Positions 1-9,155 of a DNA stretch of 64,000 nt are shown here, one piece after another. Within the stretch, counting starts at the first letter, position 1; each line of letters starts with the position of its first letter. The stretch covers positions 311,719-375,718 of the forward strand of contig MKTW01000002.1 in assembly GCA_001898405.1 (NCBI GenBank), written 5' to 3'. A program made the translations under genes and the position numbers. The DNA comes from Sphingobacteriales bacterium 44-61 (lineage in GTDB: Bacteria > Bacteroidota > Bacteroidia > Chitinophagales > Chitinophagaceae). The notes beneath the pieces were generated by a model. The model worked only from the letters and a program-made list of their open reading frames with translations. It ran no database searches and was not told where the DNA came from.

Positions 1-698
1 TTCCCCAAACCATCATTCTCATTCTGCAGATTATCCGGATCAGTGATCCAACGGCCGTCCACAACAAATTTGTACCAGTATTTACCTGCTCCAAGTTTTA
101 CATAAGCGATCCATCCACTGTCTGTTTTGCTCATCGACAATGAATCGGGCGACCATTCATTAAAGCTGCCGGCCAGTACAACCCTTCTTGCATTCACATT
201 GTTGCGCAGGTAAAACGTGACCACCGAATCGCGGGTGGCAAAACTATATTTTCGCTTAAAGCGGTTTACACCATAGGTTATCTGGCTGCTCACTGCCGGG
301 AACATCTCTGCAAAGCCGGGGCGTTTCTCTGCCATGATGATCTTATCGGCGGGATTGGTAAGATTGTCAAACCCCATCAGCGGCTTACTGATAACAAATA
401 CTTCTTTGTTATTAATATTCACTTTCCAACCCATTCTCGCCAATGAATCGAGGTATCTGCCTTTAATGAATTCTTTCAGTGCCAGGTCTTCCAGTCCGTA
501 TTGTACAATGAAGCTATCAATGGAGGATTCTTTCAGGTCTTTTCCCAGGGCAATGTACATAGCTCCATCCTTCACCGTATAGGATTTCAGGTTGGTTTGC
601 GCAATACCGCTCACTGTTGTCAAACACAACAGGATGAACAGTACCGCGCAAAAGCGTACCAGCTTATTTTTGCTATGCCTGGTACCTTTTATTTCCAT
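1..698 (-). CDS. Secreted protein with C-terminal CBM48 (glycogen-binding/AMPK-type) domain, partial
   Basis: Reading the minus strand from the ATG at 698 gives 232 open codons that run off the left edge, so the C-terminus is missing. Residues 1-34 form a signal peptide (basic start, hydrophobic FCAVLFILLCL, then SGIAQ). Residues about 35-150 match nothing I recognise. From about residue 155 the sequence (VVLAGSFNEWSPDS, then KLGAGKYWYKFVVDG and W-I-T-D-P) is a typical CBM48/E-set fold, as in AMPK beta subunits and glycogen branching enzymes. The gene starts inside the end of the upstream protease gene (10-base overlap), so the two are probably translationally coupled. A role in binding alpha-glucan outside the cytoplasm is inference; in Bacteroidota such domains are also found in proteins of unknown function. 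Confidence 0.8.
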   Translation of the reverse strand, partial: MEIKGTRHSKNKLVRFCAVLFILLCLTTVSGIAQTNLKSYTVKDGAMYIALGKDLKESSIDSFIVQYGLEDLALKEFIKGRYLDSLARMGWKVNINNKEVFVISKPLMGFDNLTNPADKIIMAEKRPGFAEMFPAVSSQITYGVNRFKRKYSFATRDSVVTFYLRNNVNARRVVLAGSFNEWSPDSLSMSKTDSGWIAYVKLGAGKYWYKFVVDGRWITDPDNLQNENDGLG

Positions 699-1711
699 AT
701 ATACATTTTTCTTTTCACAAAGTTAAACCCGATTTTATGCATGGAAAGGAAGTCGAATCCCAACATTCCATCCAGGCATTTATTATAGGAAAAACACATT
801 TTCTCCAGGTTTGTTACCAGCACGGGCAGGCTCGCAATATCGAGATCGCCCATTTTCATATTCTTCATATCGCCATACAGGGCTTCCACTTTTTTATTGC
901 CGCTGCCGGTCAGTAATATACGGCGGGTAATAGCAACGTTCTCAAAAATCTTGTTGGGCAGCCGGCTGTCCAGCACATTCGATTCAGCACCGGTATCAAT
1001 CACGAATATCAGTTTCTTCCCTGCCATATGTCCATAGGTGATCAGTTTATCTTCCATGATGTCTATAGGAAATTCATTGTAAAGGGAAGTATCTGCCAGC
1101 ATTTCGCTTTTATAAGATGACGATTCTTTCCTGGTGATCAGATGCAGGTAGAGCAGGTTTTTTTCATAATCAAGGATCATTTCAAATTTCCTGAACAATT
1201 GCATACCCAGCAATCCCAGGATTTTGATCCCCTTACTGTTTTCGATATGACCAAGGTTGATACGGTCTGCTTCCACCTCCTGGTAATGAACAGGGCCAAA
1301 GGAGAACTTAGTGACCATCGTAGGCGCCGCACCGGCTGTTCCTCCTGTGATACCTCCCGACTCATCTTCTGCAGCAGAAGAAGAGGAAGCATAATTCCGG
1401 AAATATGTCAGGTTGAGGATCAGTTTCGGCGCACCGGTATCCAGTATAAAGTTGCCTTCCATGCCATCCACTTCTCCTTTGACCACGATCAGGTTGCCCA
1501 CCCTGGTGAAAGGAATAACACAGTTGGCCGAGTCAGTTGTGATAATAGGATCAATCTTCAGTTGCACGGGAGAATGACCAGGACTCAATGAATCAGTTGT
1601 TACAGTTACCGCGGCAGGAATTGCTTTATGCGGAGCACTGCCTTTATGCGCAGGAAATGCTCCTGTCAGCAATAAAAAAGGTAAGGCAGTGAACCAGTAA
1701 AGCAATGGCAT
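689..1711 (-). CDS. Secreted retropepsin-like aspartic protease with two DTGA motifs
   Basis: The 340-residue protein has an N-terminal hydrophobic segment (residues 3-20) that fits a signal peptide. It carries two retropepsin-type active-site motifs, FILDTGAP (Asp91) and FVIDTGAE (Asp239). Each is followed by a hydrophobic strand and a later LLG or MLGFDF turn. It therefore looks like a single chain with two aspartyl-protease lobes, which would form an intramolecular pair, whereas viral retropepsins need to dimerise. The PDZ domain often fused to this family in Bacteroidota is absent. A Ser/Ala-rich insert at about residues 108-130 separates motif and core in lobe one. The stop codon overlaps the start of the CBM48 gene. 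The substrate is unknown. Confidence 0.82.
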   Translation of the reverse strand: MPLLYWFTALPFLLLTGAFPAHKGSAPHKAIPAAVTVTTDSLSPGHSPVQLKIDPIITTDSANCVIPFTRVGNLIVVKGEVDGMEGNFILDTGAPKLILNLTYFRNYASSSSAAEDESGGITGGTAGAAPTMVTKFSFGPVHYQEVEADRINLGHIENSKGIKILGLLGMQLFRKFEMILDYEKNLLYLHLITRKESSSYKSEMLADTSLYNEFPIDIMEDKLITYGHMAGKKLIFVIDTGAESNVLDSRLPNKIFENVAITRRILLTGSGNKKVEALYGDMKNMKMGDLDIASLPVLVTNLEKMCFSYNKCLDGMLGFDFLSMHKIGFNFVKRKMYIWK

Positions 1712-1839
1712 GGTTTATTAATTACATCGGAACACGGGCCAGCCGGCCCATACGATAAAATTAGACGATCAGGATTGAAAATGGTTACCGGCCAATACTT
1801 TCTGAAACCGTTAAAAAAATATAACATCTCTTAAGGATT

Positions 1840-2193
1840 TCAGGTCTGCTTATATAAAGCCAGTACCTGTTTGAGCAATGAGGCGATCTTTTTTGCGGGG
1901 ATATCATGTGCCGGATCGATCAGCAATATCTTCATCCTGGCCCTTTTCTCCTGGAGCAGGCCGGGATAATCAATCCGCTTGCCTTCCACTATACCAAGAT
2001 AAGGTTGCAGGTATTTCTTGTGCACCCAGAGATAGCAAAACATTTTGCCTTTGTAGCAATAGAAGGGCATACCATATTTCCAGGTTTCCGTAATATTCCT
2101 GTCTTGCTGCAAAATGAACGCCCTTAAAAACTGCAGGCAACTTTTATCCGGTTCTGCCTTTTGCAAAAACCAATTATCGATTGGTCGGAGCAT
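1840..2193 (-). CDS. DUF1801 domain protein
   Basis: A 117-residue soluble protein. The pattern ETWKYGMPFYCYKGKMFCYLW followed by a KKYLQPYLG strand is characteristic of the DUF1801/YdhG family, whose fold is known but whose function is not settled. No signal peptide or membrane segment is visible. The TWKYGMPFY strand near residue 36 is the most conserved part of the family. It stands alone with about 50 bases to the VOC gene upstream, on the same strand, so it may be the distal gene of a short VOC-DUF1801 unit. No function is assigned. Confidence 0.75.
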   Translation of the reverse strand: MLRPIDNWFLQKAEPDKSCLQFLRAFILQQDRNITETWKYGMPFYCYKGKMFCYLWVHKKYLQPYLGIVEGKRIDYPGLLQEKRARMKILLIDPAHDIPAKKIASLLKQVLALYKQT

Positions 2194-2241
2194 ACAGGGA
2201 TCAATTTTCCACTAAGATAATGGACACCCTTGCAAAATCTC

Positions 2242-2616
2242 TTATCCGTTCACTGAAGTGATCCACCAGATATTCCCAAAAGGATCTTCCACGCCCCCGC
2301 TTCTGCCATAATCCTTATCTTCCAATGGCAATATTATTTTACCTCCGGCAGCAACAGCATTGGCAAAAGCAGTATCAGCATTTTCTACATACACAAATAA
2401 GTCTGCGGTACGCGGCTCCCAATCCTTTGAACCATTGGCAAACATGATGGTGCTGCCATGGATCTGTATCTCGCAATGACCAAGCGTTCCATCATCATTA
2501 CGTGATTCATGGGTTACCTGTACAGGAAAAACTTTTTTTACAAAATCGAGAAAGGCTGCAGCCCCATTAATAATGAGATAAGGCATTACCGCCTGATGTC
2601 CTTTGGGAATTTTCAT
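2242..2616 (-). CDS. VOC-superfamily (glyoxalase/PhnB-like) protein
   Basis: A 124-residue protein with the beta-alpha-beta-beta-beta layout of the vicinal oxygen chelate fold. It shows an N-terminal PYLIINGAAAFLDFVKKVF, a middle GTLGHCEIQIHGSTIMFANG and a C-terminal GGVEDPFGNIWWI signature. The length and the DPFGNxW end resemble PhnB/YcnE-like stand-alone VOC proteins. His47 in the GHCEIQI strand and the Glu of GVEDPFG are possible metal ligands. Members can act as dioxygenases, isomerases or resistance proteins, so the exact reaction cannot be read. Stress or antibiotic sequestration is only one possibility. Confidence 0.82.
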   Translation of the reverse strand: MKIPKGHQAVMPYLIINGAAAFLDFVKKVFPVQVTHESRNDDGTLGHCEIQIHGSTIMFANGSKDWEPRTADLFVYVENADTAFANAVAAGGKIILPLEDKDYGRSGGVEDPFGNIWWITSVNG

Positions 2617-2688
2617 GATCTGTTATTTAAATGAATAAGGGCAAAACTAACAGGTAACGATTGGGCAAAATTGGAAAAACACGACATT

Positions 2689-3090
2689 CTACCGTTCTGC
2701 ATCTTTCCAGCTTGTTCCTTCTGCCTTCCCTCCAAAATAATGCCTCGGATGAAGCCCCGAGAATTCCTTGAAATCATGAATAAAATGTGATTGGTCATAA
2801 TAACCGCAATCATAAGCGATCTCTGTAAGCGATTTGCCGGTCTGCCCATATTGCTCGATAGCCGATTGGAAGCGGATGATACGGGAATACAGTTTAGGGC
2901 TGAAACCCGCAAACTCTTTGAAGTTGCGCTCAAACTGACGGGTGGACAAGTAGTATTGACCAGAGCGATGGATATAGGAATCTCCGGGACCAGGTTCACC
3001 TTCCAGTACCCAAAAGAAGCGGACATATTTTGCCAGTGCAGCAGGCGGAGAAACCTGGTAATAGATCATCGCCGGGTGTTTGAAGGTCAA
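2689..3090 (-). CDS. AraC-family regulator lacking most of its sensor domain
   Basis: The C-terminal half (from about residue 47: YYLSTRQFERNFKEF, then SLTEIAYDCGYYDQSHFIHDFKEFSG and HPRHYF) is a clear double helix-turn-helix AraC DNA-binding domain. The N-terminus (residues 10-42: VSPPAALAKYVRFFWVLEG...YIHR) is the start of the DUF6597-like sensor domain common in Bacteroidota AraC proteins. Those proteins are usually around 260-275 residues; this one has 133. The text passes from YIHR directly into the first recognition helix, so roughly 130 residues appear to be missing in frame. The protein may still bind DNA but would have lost ligand sensing. The junction lies near 2955-2970. Function is uncertain; it may be a decaying gene. 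Confidence 0.78.
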   Translation of the reverse strand: MTFKHPAMIYYQVSPPAALAKYVRFFWVLEGEPGPGDSYIHRSGQYYLSTRQFERNFKEFAGFSPKLYSRIIRFQSAIEQYGQTGKSLTEIAYDCGYYDQSHFIHDFKEFSGLHPRHYFGGKAEGTSWKDAER

Positions 3091-3102
3091 ATATAAAAAA
3101 CC

Positions 3103-3876
3103 TCAGGAAGCTTTCTTTTTCTTTGGAGAAAGACTGGCTTTGAGTTGATCCATCAGGTCCTTTGTAGGAGAATGCACCACCCGCATCGGTTTGAAAGGTG
3201 CTTTCTTTCCTTTTGACTTGGCCCTGATGATCTTCATCAGCTTATCTGAATAATCATCCTTGAATTTGGAAATATCAAAAGGTTTGGTCATCTGCTTAAT
3301 GAGATTGATCGCCATTTTCAATTCTGCCGGTTTGTTTTTTGTTTTGGGAAGGTTCAGGTCCTCATACGAACGGATCTCCTGTTCAAAGCGGATCCGGTTG
3401 AGCACGATCACATCCTCATCGGATTTAATGATACATATATGTTCCCGGTTATGCATTACAAAAAGCCCCACTCCTGCCTTTCCTGATTTATGCAATGCTT
3501 CCCGCAATAAGGCATAGGCGCGCACCCCGGCTTTTTGGGGCTCCAGGTAATAAGGCGCTTCGAAATAAGAACTATCAATTTCTGTTTCATCCACGAATTG
3601 CATGATATCAATATGGCTGGTCTTTTCAGGACTTGCTTTTTCAAAATCAGTTTTGTCAAGCACCACATACCGGTCATTAAGAAGATAACCTCTTACAATA
3701 TTTTCCCAGGCCACTTCCCTGCCGGTATTTTCATTTACCCGCTTGAACCGGATATTGGCGTGGTCTTTTTTATCCAGCATGTCCAAATCAAGTGTACTTT
3801 CTTCCACAGCACTGTACATTTTTATGGGGATGTTGACCAGTCCAAAGCCAATAGAGCCCGTCCAGATCGCTTTCAT
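3103..3876 (-). CDS. ku: Ku protein, non-homologous end joining
   Basis: The ATG at 3876 gives [19 protein letters not shown], the canonical start of bacterial Ku; longer upstream starts would only add unrelated sequence. The 257-residue protein covers the Ku core: HANIRFKR near residue 40, VREVAW-like GREVAW, and [20 protein letters not shown] near residue 125. It ends in a Lys-rich tail ([10 protein letters not shown] ... SPKKKKAS) that in homologues helps DNA binding. Bacterial Ku forms a homodimer ring on DNA ends and recruits the ligase LigD. No ligD is in this window, so the partner must lie elsewhere. A MATE gene is divergent, 171 bases away. Confidence 0.95.
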   Translation of the reverse strand: MKAIWTGSIGFGLVNIPIKMYSAVEESTLDLDMLDKKDHANIRFKRVNENTGREVAWENIVRGYLLNDRYVVLDKTDFEKASPEKTSHIDIMQFVDETEIDSSYFEAPYYLEPQKAGVRAYALLREALHKSGKAGVGLFVMHNREHICIIKSDEDVIVLNRIRFEQEIRSYEDLNLPKTKNKPAELKMAINLIKQMTKPFDISKFKDDYSDKLMKIIRAKSKGKKAPFKPMRVVHSPTKDLMDQLKASLSPKKKKAS

Positions 3877-4033
3877 GAGAAGTGTTTTTGATAAGGGGGT
3901 AAAAAGCATGCCAATTGCATTCATAACAAAGGTCATGAGTGCCATACTTAATATTAAAATATTGAAAGAATGAACTTGAAAGGCTAAAATGATTGATCTT
4001 TGCAGGCCCTGGCGTTCCAGATTTGAACGGATA

Positions 4034-4041
4034 TATATTTG
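4034..4041 (+). promoter_or_regulatory. Putative -7 box for the MATE gene
   Basis: TATATTTG matches the Bacteroidota -7 consensus TAnnTTTG exactly. It ends six bases before the ATG at 4048, which would make the transcript essentially leaderless. No clear -33 TTTG is seen at the right distance. Confidence 0.4.
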
Positions 4042-4047
4042 ATTACG

Positions 4048-5382
4048 ATGCAACCGACCTTATTCAGTGAAGCGAAGAAAACGCTTCGGCTTTCCCTCCC
4101 GATCATATTCGGAGAACTTGCGCAAATGTCGCTCCATTTGATCGATACGGCCATGGCCGGAGCATTGGGATATAAGCAACTGGCAGCCGCCTCATTAGTG
4201 TTGGCCGTATTAAATATTCCATTCATAGTAGGCATAGGAATGACGATATCAGTTTCCCAACTGGTTTCCATGTCGCATGGCCGGAAGGATTCACAAAAGG
4301 TTTCCCACTACTTCTATAATGGCTTCTGGTTATGCGCCATTACAGCCCTTATCATTTCCCTCACGCTTGAATTGGGAAAGAATATACTTTTTCATTTAAA
4401 GCAGGACCCTGAAGTGGCCCGGCTTGCCGTGCCGTTCATGCAATTGATGGGATGGAGCGTGATACCGATGCTGCTGTTCATGTCGCTCAAGCAATTTGCA
4501 GATGGTTTGGAAAAAACCAGGACGGCAATGCTTATCACCCTCATCGGTGTTCCGCTCAACGTGTTCCTTAACTGGCTGCTGATCTTTGGCAACTGGGGAT
4601 TTCCAAGGCTGGAACTGGTAGGCGCAGGCTGGGGCACGCTTATTACACGTACCTTAATGTTTGCTGCATTGGGCGCTGTCATTCTTTGGCATCCTCTTTT
4701 CCGCCGCTATGTTGCCGTAAGAAAAAATCAGTGGAAGCTTCGCATGCACACGATCCGTGAGTTATTGCATATTGGTGTACCAAGCAGCCTGCAGATAGGT
4801 ATGGAAGGTGGCGCATTTGCCGTATCCGGCATTATCATCGGCACCATTGGTGCCACAGAGCAGGCAGCACACCAGATCGCCCTCTCCTGTGCCTCTTTCA
4901 CTTTCATGGTATCAATGGGTCTGGCTCAGGGGAGTTCTATCCGCGTCAGTAATGCATTCGGTACACGCGACAGGGTGAAAATACTGGCGATAGGAAAAAG
5001 CACCCTGATCACTGCTTTGTTATATGGACTGTTATGTGCTGCTTCATTCATCCTGCTGCGGAATATATTGCCCGGTGCCTTTAATAATGATGTGCAGGTG
5101 GTTCACATGGCATCAGCATTGCTGGTGTTGGCTGCCGTGTTCCAGATCTCCGATGCCACGCAGGCAATCGGCGCAGGACTGATGCGGGGCATTAAAGACG
5201 TGAAGATCCCTACTATTCTGATCGGCATCGCCTATTGGGTGATCGGGATCCCGGTTGGTTATTTGCTGGCTTTCAAAGCCAATATGGGAGCTGCGGGTAT
5301 ATGGTTTGGATTTATTGCAGGCCTCTCCTGTTCCAGTATATTTTTATGCGTAAGGTTTCTGCGGATGTCGAAGAAAGTATAG
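4048..5382 (+). CDS. MATE-family multidrug/cation efflux transporter
   Basis: Twelve hydrophobic segments are visible in 444 residues, in two MATE halves. The N-terminal [26 protein letters not shown] and the second-half start [19 protein letters not shown] are the paired signatures of the family (NorM/DinF type). The protein probably uses a Na+ or H+ gradient to export organic cations across the inner membrane; coupling ion and substrate cannot be told. The ATG at 4048 is preferred over the TTG at 4039 because that TTG lies within the likely promoter box. It is convergent with the MscS gene, with nine bases between stops. Confidence 0.93.
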   Translation: MQPTLFSEAKKTLRLSLPIIFGELAQMSLHLIDTAMAGALGYKQLAAASLVLAVLNIPFIVGIGMTISVSQLVSMSHGRKDSQKVSHYFYNGFWLCAITALIISLTLELGKNILFHLKQDPEVARLAVPFMQLMGWSVIPMLLFMSLKQFADGLEKTRTAMLITLIGVPLNVFLNWLLIFGNWGFPRLELVGAGWGTLITRTLMFAALGAVILWHPLFRRYVAVRKNQWKLRMHTIRELLHIGVPSSLQIGMEGGAFAVSGIIIGTIGATEQAAHQIALSCASFTFMVSMGLAQGSSIRVSNAFGTRDRVKILAIGKSTLITALLYGLLCAASFILLRNILPGAFNNDVQVVHMASALLVLAAVFQISDATQAIGAGLMRGIKDVKIPTILIGIAYWVIGIPVGYLLAFKANMGAAGIWFGFIAGLSCSSIFLCVRFLRMSKKV

Positions 5383-5391
5383 AAGCGCCGG

Positions 5392-7791
5392 TCAGGCTTC
5401 AATAGCTATATCCTCTTCTCCCAATTGCTTATGCAATAAATACAGGATCGCACTTCTTGCTTCCGAAGCTTTGAACACATCTTTACACCAGAAAAATACT
5501 TTCAGGTCAAACTCATCTTTTTTCACAGCAATGAATTCTGTTTGCGGAACAGATCCTTCCATCACATAACCTGAGTGGATGATGGTGTCGGTGATCAGCT
5601 TTGTTACCTTTTCAATATCCTTGCTTCCGCTAACGGATAAAGAAAGGGAAAGTCTTTGCTGGTTGTTGCTGAGTGTCCAGTTGGTAATATGTTGCGAAAG
5701 GATATCGCCGTTCGGAATGATCACTTCGGCACCATCATTCGTCATCAGTGTGCTGGAACGCAACCCGATCTCTCTAACCTTGCCTGCTTTATCGCCTATC
5801 TCTATGGAATCACCAATCTGCAATGGCCTGTCGAAGATCAGGATGATGCCTGATACGAAGTTGCTGACAATATTTTGCAAGCCCAAACCGATACCAACAC
5901 CTAATGCACCAAGCACGATTGTGATCTTATCAACCGGTAAACCCGAAGCGGCCACTGCAAGCAGATAGCCCACGCAAAGCACGATCAGCCTTGCGATCAG
6001 CATGCGTGAACGCTGACGTTTATTCTGTACTTCTTCACTGCCGGTATCACCAAAGAAATAACCCACATATTTCTGCAGCAGATGCGCCACCCAGATGATG
6101 AGGAAGAAAAGCAGCACGCCACCAATGGTAAAGCTGGCACTGCCGATGGTCCTTTGCTTTTCCATCAATGCACTGAACACATCTTTGGAAGTATTGTAGA
6201 TATTGAGATTGGTGGTAAACACGATCAGCCAGAGTACGAAGACCAGGAAAACAATTGGCCCCTGAAAACCTTTTACTACCGATTGGAAATCGAAAGAAGC
6301 TTTGAGCCCCTGCTTGCTGCGGCTGGTCTCAATCTGCAATAAGATCGCCTCCATGCAGATCTTGCTGAACACGGCCAGGCCGATCGCCTGTGTAAAGGAG
6401 AAGATAGCGGTATTGCCCAGTATCTGCGCCAGCGAGAACCGGCCGAATATGTTGCAGAAGATGGCCAGTACGTTCATGACATTATGCAGGATGATCACAA
6501 AGCGCAGGAAACCGCGCATATGAAGGTGGTTCTTCATTCCGCGGAGGAACAAAGAGCCAAACACTACAGAAAGCACATTCAGCAGTATCAGCCATACGCG
6601 TTGGAAAAAACCTGGCATTAATACGTGGTGAGTAAAGGAGAAACAGATATACAGGAATACCATCACGAGCCAGTACACAAAAAGTTTACGCGGCCATTTT
6701 TTCCAGCAGATAAATGTCAGGGTCAGGATCAGCAGGAACTGCATCGACTCGATATAAACAGAAGGCGCATCCAGATCGAAAAGTGGGGCCAATGTGAAAA
6801 TGACAATGAAGGCAGATGCGATATAATGAGGATACAGATAGCCCACCTGGATATCTTTCAGCCTGTCCATCGCCCCGGTCTTTTTCAGGCGGCGGATATT
6901 AAGGAAAACCCATAATCCGAACAGGAAGCCGATAAGCAAAAGGAAAAGTCTTTTGTTCACACTGTCTTTAAAATAATAGTTCAGTGCTTTCCGCTCACCA
7001 TGATAGACTTTTGAATAAGCAGCACGTAGTCTCTTCAATGAACTGTCGGAGGCAGGCTCCCAGATATAATTGAATTCTTTACCGAATACGCGGGAGAAAG
7101 AGGTCAGCAGCAGGTTATCCACTTTATCCAGCAGGGCTGAGGTAGTGATCGCATTGCCGGAGTTATGCGTTTGCAACTGGTTCACGAGCGCCAGGCTTTC
7201 CCTCAGTTGTGAAGTGCTCAATCTCCAGGCTTCGCGCATATCTTTCAACTGGGAGGCAAAAAGCTGGCGGTTGGCGGAATCACGCCAGAGATGCTTCAAT
7301 ACAGTGTCTTCCACCAGTGTCTTCATTTCGCGGCGGAGATCGTTGAGGTCCGCTTCTGCGCTATCCAGTATGCCGCGCTGGTCGTGTACATCGCTTTGAA
7401 TATTGGTCAGCAGGGTACGGAACATCTGCAGGTTCCGCAGGCCGAGCGCCCGGTTATTGTTGATGATATTATCCTTTAATACGGCAAGAGAAGAATCGCT
7501 ATCAGTCAGCTTTTCCTGGATGCCGGTAATGCCCGGGCCAAGATCGCTTTTATTCCGGATCATGGAGAGCACGGCATAGGCATTCTCGATACGGAGCTGG
7601 TAATCGCTGCTGGTTAGTTTGGATGAATCAGCAAAGAGTGAGCCCATCCCCTGGCCTCTTCTGAAGCGGGAAGTATCATTCCTCCTGTTCAGACTGTCAG
7701 ACCGGAATCGAAGGCTGTCCTGGGCAAAAGAAGAGACAGAAAAAAGCAGTGCCAGGAAAAGAAAGGTCAGGGACAGGGAGGGTCTTCGCAT
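5392..7791 (-). CDS. MscS-type mechanosensitive channel, large multi-TM form
   Basis: A 799-residue protein with a signal peptide (residues 1-24, ending SSFAQ). A periplasmic helical/coiled-coil region follows at about residues 60-270, then around ten membrane helices (about 285-620). A C-terminal MscS core contains the pore helix GALGVGIGLGLQNIVSNFVSG, the beta domain RPLQIGDSIEIG...GKVREIGLRSSTLMT and IIPNGDIL. The layout resembles MscK/YbdG-like large family members more than small MscS. Such channels open under membrane tension and release solutes at hypo-osmotic shock. No operon partner is visible; the gene is convergent with MATE and divergent from the small protease at 7970. Confidence 0.92.
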   Translation of the reverse strand: MRRPSLSLTFLFLALLFSVSSFAQDSLRFRSDSLNRRNDTSRFRRGQGMGSLFADSSKLTSSDYQLRIENAYAVLSMIRNKSDLGPGITGIQEKLTDSDSSLAVLKDNIINNNRALGLRNLQMFRTLLTNIQSDVHDQRGILDSAEADLNDLRREMKTLVEDTVLKHLWRDSANRQLFASQLKDMREAWRLSTSQLRESLALVNQLQTHNSGNAITTSALLDKVDNLLLTSFSRVFGKEFNYIWEPASDSSLKRLRAAYSKVYHGERKALNYYFKDSVNKRLFLLLIGFLFGLWVFLNIRRLKKTGAMDRLKDIQVGYLYPHYIASAFIVIFTLAPLFDLDAPSVYIESMQFLLILTLTFICWKKWPRKLFVYWLVMVFLYICFSFTHHVLMPGFFQRVWLILLNVLSVVFGSLFLRGMKNHLHMRGFLRFVIILHNVMNVLAIFCNIFGRFSLAQILGNTAIFSFTQAIGLAVFSKICMEAILLQIETSRSKQGLKASFDFQSVVKGFQGPIVFLVFVLWLIVFTTNLNIYNTSKDVFSALMEKQRTIGSASFTIGGVLLFFLIIWVAHLLQKYVGYFFGDTGSEEVQNKRQRSRMLIARLIVLCVGYLLAVAASGLPVDKITIVLGALGVGIGLGLQNIVSNFVSGIILIFDRPLQIGDSIEIGDKAGKVREIGLRSSTLMTNDGAEVIIPNGDILSQHITNWTLSNNQQRLSLSLSVSGSKDIEKVTKLITDTIIHSGYVMEGSVPQTEFIAVKKDEFDLKVFFWCKDVFKASEARSAILYLLHKQLGEEDIAIEA

Positions 7792-7969
7792 AAGGATTAG
7801 CTGTTAGAAGGTAAAAATATAAAAGGAAGAGGGATTTTTCAAAAAAGTGGTATTGACTCAGTTTGAATGTTTTCTCATCAAATATCACCGGTGAAAAAAC
7901 AGATAATAACGATGAAAATCCCTTGGAACCAGCTCAGCCTCTTCGTTACTTTATTATAAATAAATAATC

Positions 7970-8425
7970 ATGGGAACAATTTATGCATCCATAACATTGA
8001 TCAATGGATCTGATATAGAAATGGCCAGGCGTCATCTCATCGGAGAAGAAGAGGTAAGGCAAACATCTGTAGAAATGCTTGTGGACACAGGATCCTATAT
8101 GATGTGCATCAATGAATCAATAAGAAAGCAACTCGGTCTTCCATTCATTGAAAGAAGACGACATTTTCTTGCGGATGACCAGATGGTTGAACATGATATC
8201 GTTGGTCCTTTATGTGTAAAGTTCCAGAACAGGACTGCTATCTGCTCTGCGGCAGTTTTGGAAGGAAACAGTGAGCCTTTGCTTGGCGCCATTCCAATAG
8301 AAGAAATGGATGTGCTTATAGATGCAAAACGTCAGGAGCTCGTCATCAATCCCGAGCATCCTGACGGTGCACAATATCGTATTCCAACTTTGCGAAGGGT
8401 TCCCGGCTATCTTAAAGTAGAATGA
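7970..8425 (+). CDS. Cytoplasmic clan AA (retropepsin-like) aspartic protease
   Basis: The 151-residue protein has no signal peptide. It has one active-site motif, MLVDTGSYMMCI (Asp39), with the later pattern ICSAAVLEGNSEPLLGAIPIEEMDVLID. The hydrophobic LLGAIPIEEM loop is the second landmark of single-lobe retropepsins. A single lobe means the active enzyme must be a homodimer, as in viral proteases. Related proteins are widespread in bacteria, often near toxin or PIN-domain genes, but no such partner is seen here. Substrate and biological role are unknown. Confidence 0.8.
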   Translation: MGTIYASITLINGSDIEMARRHLIGEEEVRQTSVEMLVDTGSYMMCINESIRKQLGLPFIERRRHFLADDQMVEHDIVGPLCVKFQNRTAICSAAVLEGNSEPLLGAIPIEEMDVLIDAKRQELVINPEHPDGAQYRIPTLRRVPGYLKVE

Positions 8426-8434
8426 AATACTTCA

Positions 8435-9064
8435 CTAAAACTTTCCAAATTTCAACGTCACATTATATGACATACCCCTTATATCCTTATCCTCCATTCC
8501 CGCTGCATCACTTCCAAAACTTGCACGGTAAGAAACACCCGGGCTAAAACGCATCCATTTAAACAAATTCATTTCAACCTGTACTCCCGGCTCTGTTACA
8601 AAAAACCAGTTCTCATCACTGATGGGATCATCAGAATTATTATTGATATGCCTGTTGTAACGGTCATACTGCAACGTAAACCCTGCCCCGGAAAATAACT
8701 GCACTACAAAATGCACAGGCTTGTTGGAACCTATAACATACTCCGTCATCAGTCCCACCTGGCCATATTCATAACTCCTGTTCCTCAATGGATCAGTACT
8801 GTATTCCAACGGCACTGGTATATTGCTGGTCACAGCCGCTGCGCCCGCTCCTATCATCAGCCGTTGATTGATAAACCAACCGCCATACAGCCCGCTCATA
8901 TTTGCATATTTACCACGGATCTGTGTAAACTTATTGGATATTGCACCATAACCACCGGATGATCTCGGATTGCTTTTAAATATTGTTTTGACTGATTCCT
9001 GCGCAATAGCTCCTGTAACAAACAGCGATAAAGCCGTCGTAATTACGGTTGTTCTTATTTTCAT
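8435..9064 (-). CDS. Outer-membrane beta-barrel protein, unknown function
   Basis: The ATG at 9064 gives a clean signal peptide (MKIRTTVITTALSLFVTGAIAQE). A second ATG directly before it is equally possible. The rest (about 185 residues) alternates polar and hydrophobic residues in Gly/aromatic-rich strands (YGGWFINQRLMIGAGAAAV, MSYNVTLKFGKF) and ends in Phe, as outer-membrane barrels do. The layout resembles the small OmpA/OmpW-like barrels common in Bacteroidota, but I do not recognise a named family. It converges on the protease at 7970, with nine bases between stops. Confidence 0.75.
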   Translation of the reverse strand: MKIRTTVITTALSLFVTGAIAQESVKTIFKSNPRSSGGYGAISNKFTQIRGKYANMSGLYGGWFINQRLMIGAGAAAVTSNIPVPLEYSTDPLRNRSYEYGQVGLMTEYVIGSNKPVHFVVQLFSGAGFTLQYDRYNRHINNNSDDPISDENWFFVTEPGVQVEMNLFKWMRFSPGVSYRASFGSDAAGMEDKDIRGMSYNVTLKFGKF

Positions 9065-9155
9065 CATTCCTTGTTTCTGTAACAACAAGGTGAAAACATT
9101 TTACCCCTATTTACTGGTTGATTTTTTTTAGACGTGCTGTAATGATCGTTGCTGT

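Noticed and set aside
2613-3026. 137-codon minus-strand frame overlapping the AraC gene
   Set aside because: Composition of an out-of-frame shadow; AraC motifs are in the other frame.
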